Assembly (NCBI GenBank): GCA_002422085.1
Contig: DISZ01000008.1
Span: 289,170-298,508 of the forward strand
DNA: 9,339 nucleotides
DNA from: Rhodobacteraceae bacterium UBA6197
GTDB taxonomy: Bacteria > Pseudomonadota > Alphaproteobacteria > Rhodobacterales > Rhodobacteraceae
Reading direction: 5' to 3'
Part shown: in pieces, positions 6,846 through 9,339 of the stretch
Layout of the letters: every line of letters begins with the position of its first letter
Position numbering within the stretch: the stretch's first letter is position 1
Translations under genes and position numbers: made by a program
The notes under the pieces: model-generated
The model's database searches: none
What the model saw: the letters and a program-made list of their open reading frames with translations, nothing else
Told to the model about the DNA's origin: nothing

Positions 6846-7883
6846 CTAGGCCGTCGGGGCCGGCGGCCGGCTGCGCAGGGCGTCGAGACGCTGGATGGTG
6901 CCCTCGAGGAGACCGTTGAGCACGGCCTCGCGGGCGCGCTGCAATGCCTGGCCGTAGGCGTAGGCGTCGGCGGAGCCATGGCTCTTGATGACGATGCCGC
7001 GCAGGCCCAGCAGGGCCGCCCCATTGTAGCGGCGATTGTCCACGCGGGCGCGGAAGCGCTGCAGAACGGGCGTGGCCACCAGGCCCGCCGCCATGGTGAA
7101 GGCGTTGCGGCGGAATTCCTCGCGCATCATGGCGCCGATCATGCGGGCCAGGCCTTCGACGGACTTCAGGACCACGTTGCCGACGAAACCGTCGCAGACG
7201 ACCACGTCCACCGTGCCCTTGAAGATGTCGTCGCCCTCGACGTTGCCATAGAAATTCAGGCCGCTGCCGCGCAGCAGGTCGGCCGCCTGCTTGACGACCT
7301 CGTTGCCCTTGATGAGTTCCTCGCCGATGTTCAGCAGGCCGACGGACGGTTGCGCGCGACGGTCCACGGCGGACACCAGGGCGGCCCCCATGAGGCCGAA
7401 CTGCAGCAGGTGATCCGCCGTGCAATCGACGTTGGCGCCCAGGTCCAGCACGGTGGTGGAACCGCCCCGCTGGTTGGGCAGCGCTGTGGCGATGGCCGGG
7501 CGGTCGATGCCGTCCAGCGTCTTCAGCACATAGCGGGAAATCGCCATCCAGGCGCCGGTGTTGCCGGCCGACACGGCTGCGTCGGCGCGGCCGTCTTTCA
7601 CGGCCTGGGCGGCCACCCGCATCGAGGAGTCTTTCTTGCGGCGCAGGGCGATTTCCACCGAGTCGTGCATGGTGACGACCTCGGAGGCGTGCAGGATCTC
7701 GAACTGGCCGGCGGACGCCGCGTTCTGCTGCAGGACCTGGCGGATCTGCGACTCGTCACCGACCAGCAGGCACCGGGTATCTGGATGCGCCTGGGCGAAT
7801 GCCATCGCCGCCGGCACGGTGACCGGCAGACCATGGTCACCGCCCATGCAATCGATGGCGATGGTCGGACTGGAATGAGACAT
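6846..7883 (-). CDS. plsX: Phosphate acyltransferase PlsX
   Basis: PlsX converts acyl-ACP to acyl-phosphate, the donor that PlsY uses in the first step of phospholipid synthesis, and acts as a peripheral membrane protein. The 345 residues are a normal length. Conserved segments are DCMGGDHG (11-18), SAGNTGA (105-111), the GLLNIGEE/KGNE pair (182-195), FYGNVEGDDIF (211-221) and DGFVGNVVLK (231-240). The N-terminal MSHSSPTIAIDCMGG supports the ATG. Family members usually have Ala where Cys12 stands (DAMGGD), a mild variation. It follows rpmF by 31 bases without a strong ribosome site and precedes fabH, the standard rpmF-plsX-fabH order. Confidence 0.97.
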   Translation of the reverse strand: MSHSSPTIAIDCMGGDHGLPVTVPAAMAFAQAHPDTRCLLVGDESQIRQVLQQNAASAGQFEILHASEVVTMHDSVEIALRRKKDSSMRVAAQAVKDGRADAAVSAGNTGAWMAISRYVLKTLDGIDRPAIATALPNQRGGSTTVLDLGANVDCTADHLLQFGLMGAALVSAVDRRAQPSVGLLNIGEELIKGNEVVKQAADLLRGSGLNFYGNVEGDDIFKGTVDVVVCDGFVGNVVLKSVEGLARMIGAMMREEFRRNAFTMAAGLVATPVLQRFRARVDNRRYNGAALLGLRGIVIKSHGSADAYAYGQALQRAREAVLNGLLEGTIQRLDALRSRPPAPTA

Positions 7884-7914
7884 CGGCGCGTGGAAGAACC
7901 TGGGCGCGGATGGC

Positions 7915-8097
7915 TTATTCGTCGTTCTTGGTCTTCAGAACCTTGCGGCCGCGATAGATGCCGTTCGGGCTGATGTGGTGGCGCAAGTGCAGTTCACCCG
8001 TGGTCGGCTCGATGCCCGTGGCGGGCGCCGTGAGGAAATCGTGCGAACGATGCATGCCGCGCTTGGACGGGCTCTTTTTGTTTTGCTGGACAGCCAT
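7915..8097 (-). CDS. rpmF: 50S ribosomal protein L32
   Basis: This is a complete 60-residue L32, starting MAVQQNKKSPSKRGMHRSHD, with LRHHISPNGIYRGRKVL near the end. There are no Cys pairs, so it is the zinc-free form usual in betaproteobacteria. The ATG has an AGGAG ribosome site six bases upstream. It lies 66 bases downstream of yceD. That gap holds a lone TAAAAT (8129-8124) that could be a -10 box for extra rpmF transcription, but no convincing -35 accompanies it. Co-transcription with yceD and plsX is the common arrangement in proteobacteria. Confidence 0.98.
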   Translation of the reverse strand: MAVQQNKKSPSKRGMHRSHDFLTAPATGIEPTTGELHLRHHISPNGIYRGRKVLKTKNDE

Positions 8098-8163
8098 GAT
8101 GACTCCTGTGATCGGGGCCGCTCATTTTAAGGTAAGCACGAGCCCGTGTGTTGAAACGAAAAT

Positions 8164-8664
8164 TCAGTCTTTCCCGAGGTCTTTCAGCGCCGCGAACGGC
8201 GAAGGCCGCCGGGGCGGTTCCGGCACATCCCCGTCCCCCGGACACGTCTCGTGGCGAGGAGCATAGGGCAGCGCCAGGATCAACTCGTCCTCGACCAGGC
8301 CCAGAATGTCCAGGCGCTGATCGGCCACGAGGTATTCGATCTCGGGACCCTGCCCCTCGGCTTCGAGCGCATCCATGGCATCCAGTTGCGCCTGGGTTTC
8401 CACCAGGCCCAGCGTGCTGGACACCCGCAGCGTCAAACCGAAGGCTTCCAGGCAGCGCTGACAGACGACACGCACCTGCCCCTGGGCCTCGACATCCAGC
8501 CAGGCCTGCCCGGACGGAGCATTGTACCGGCCACGTACCTGCCAGTGCATTTCACCATCCTGCGGTTCGGGAAGATCCTGGCACAGGCGCGTCAATCGCT
8601 CTGTATCGACTCTGCCATCCAGGACACTCCCGGCCCGCGCGAACCCGGCCGCATCGATGACCAT
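8164..8664 (-). CDS. yceD: YceD/DUF177 family protein (23S rRNA accumulation)
   Basis: From the ATG at 8664 the protein has 166 residues. The family hallmark is visible: a Cys-x-x-Cys pair in VVCQRCLEAF (68 and 71), followed by VEDELILALPYAPRHETC and a C-terminal NPFAxL-like segment, here SPFAALKDLGKD. YceD is linked by family knowledge to 23S rRNA accumulation and is almost always beside rpmF, as here. The frame stays open upstream to a TTG at 8721, but that TTG is the -35 box of the operon promoter and the extra 19 residues would span the -10 box, so the ATG start is chosen. The ribosome site before this ATG is poor and the leader is only about 20 bases. Confidence 0.92.
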   Translation of the reverse strand: MVIDAAGFARAGSVLDGRVDTERLTRLCQDLPEPQDGEMHWQVRGRYNAPSGQAWLDVEAQGQVRVVCQRCLEAFGLTLRVSSTLGLVETQAQLDAMDALEAEGQGPEIEYLVADQRLDILGLVEDELILALPYAPRHETCPGDGDVPEPPRRPSPFAALKDLGKD

Positions 8665-8691
8665 GAAATTTGTTGCTCGGGAAAACTCTAG

Positions 8692-8721
8692 ATGATACCC
8701 GATCTCGGGACACAGGGTCAA
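8692..8721 (-). promoter_or_regulatory. Sigma70-type promoter of the yceD-rpmF-plsX-fab operon
   Basis: On the minus strand TTGACC (8721-8716) and TATCAT (8697-8692) are separated by 18 bases, close to the sigma70 consensus. Transcription would begin near 8685, about 20 bases before the yceD ATG. The spacer end carries a small inverted repeat, CCCGA-TC-TCGGG (8698-8709), which could be an operator or chance. Confidence 0.75.
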
Positions 8722-8776
8722 TGTACCCGCGTCTTCCGGGCACGGTAAACTGGCGGTCGCCCTTCAGGAATTCCTC

Positions 8777-9339
8777 ATGCCGCTCATACTGGCTTCCAGT
8801 TCGCCCTACCGCCGCGCCTTGCTGCGCCGGCTGAACCTGCCCTTTTCCGTCGAGTCCCCGGACATCGACGAGCGCCCGCGTCCGGACGAAACGCCGCTCG
8901 ACCTGGCCCTGCGCCTGGCCGGGGAAAAAGCCGCCGTCATCGCCGCGCGCCACCCCGGCGCCCTGGTGATCGGTTCGGACCAGGTCGCCGTGTTCGAGGG
9001 CGCCCCCATCGGCAAGCCCGGGTCCTTCGAGGCGGCCCGCGCCCAGCTGCGCCAATTCGGCGGCCGCGACGTCCTGTTCCATACCGCCCTGTGCGTCACC
9101 GACGGACGGCGGCGCCTGCTGGAGCAGGTGCCGACCGAATGCCGATTCCTGGCCCTGGACGAGGCCCGGATCGAACACTATCTGCGCGTCGAGCAACCCT
9201 TCGACACGGCCGGCAGCGCCAAAGCGGAACAACTGGGCGTCGCGCTGATGGAACACATGCGCAGCGACGACCCCACCGCCCTGATCGGCCTGCCCCTGAT
9301 CGCCCTGTGCCGCATGCTGCGCGCCTTCGGCCTGGAGCC
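8777..9339 (+). CDS. yceF: Maf/YceF-type nucleotide pyrophosphatase, partial (3' end beyond right edge)
   Basis: The ATG at 8777 has an AGGA ribosome site eight bases upstream, and 187 codons are open to the window edge. Family members have roughly 190-200 residues, so only a few are missing. It begins MPLILASSSPYRRALL, the Maf signature, and has the catalytic-base motif IGSDQVA (Asp68), GKPGS (79-83) and PFDTAGSAKAEQLGV (141-155), followed by DPTALIGLPLIAL. The PYRRALL and DQVA forms fit the YceF subgroup, known to hydrolyse 7-methyl-GTP, rather than the YhdE (dTTP/UTP) subgroup. It is divergent from the yceD operon across a 112-bp gap, a common betaproteobacterial layout. No clear promoter was found on the plus strand. 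Confidence 0.93.
   Translation, partial: MPLILASSSPYRRALLRRLNLPFSVESPDIDERPRPDETPLDLALRLAGEKAAVIAARHPGALVIGSDQVAVFEGAPIGKPGSFEAARAQLRQFGGRDVLFHTALCVTDGRRRLLEQVPTECRFLALDEARIEHYLRVEQPFDTAGSAKAEQLGVALMEHMRSDDPTALIGLPLIALCRMLRAFGLE

Noticed and set aside
6824..7024. 67-codon upstream extension of fabH
   Set aside because: It overlaps the end of plsX and has no resemblance to FabH; the family start is at 6823.
8124..8129. TAAAAT as a -10 box of a separate rpmF promoter (minus strand)
   Set aside because: No acceptable -35 hexamer at 16-19 bases; mentioned with rpmF but not called.
1..9339. New defence, mobile or biosynthetic system
   Set aside because: Every complete gene belongs to a well-known housekeeping or repair family. 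No transposase, integrase, attachment site, CRISPR repeat or tRNA was seen.

Overview
The window carries two blocks of DNA that look taxonomically different, joined inside one gene. The right block (about 4660-9339) is a betaproteobacterial fatty-acid/phospholipid locus of the Bordetella/Achromobacter (Alcaligenaceae) type. A yceF-type maf gene runs rightwards. Divergent from it, and all on the minus strand, lie yceD (DUF177), rpmF, plsX, fabH, fabD and the 5' part of fabG. The left block (1 to about 4610) looks alphaproteobacterial, of Rhodobacterales type: the 3' part of fabG, acpP, and a yhaO-yhaN pair coding for an SbcDC-like nuclease and ATPase, also on the minus strand. These assignments come from remembered family sequences, not from a search.

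Right to left, the layout is: maf (+, 3' end cut by the window edge); a short divergent region with a clear sigma70-type promoter for the minus-strand operon; yceD; rpmF; plsX; fabH; fabD; fabG, which starts one base after fabD stops; a 192-bp gap with a possible acpP promoter; acpP; a hairpin terminator; a 232-bp gap with a 15-bp tandem repeat; yhaO (TTG start); and yhaN, which overlaps yhaO by one base (TGATG) and runs off the left edge. No RNA gene, insertion sequence, CRISPR array or phage gene was seen, and no stretch over 300 bases lacks a gene.

The minus-strand genes form the usual link between ribosome biogenesis (YceD, L32), phospholipid initiation (PlsX) and type II fatty-acid synthesis: FabD makes malonyl-ACP, FabH starts the chain, FabG reduces 3-ketoacyl-ACP and AcpP carries the intermediates. 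YhaO and YhaN belong to DNA repair and appear to be a separate transcription unit.

The most notable point is that FabG itself appears to be a hybrid. Residues 1 to about 83 resemble beta/gammaproteobacterial FabG, while residues from about 96 onward resemble Rhodobacterales FabG. The switch falls in the universally conserved NNAGITRD region. A metagenome or contamination assembly chimera formed at conserved sequence is the simplest explanation; recombination between species is the more exciting alternative. I saw no convincing new defence, mobile or biosynthetic system.
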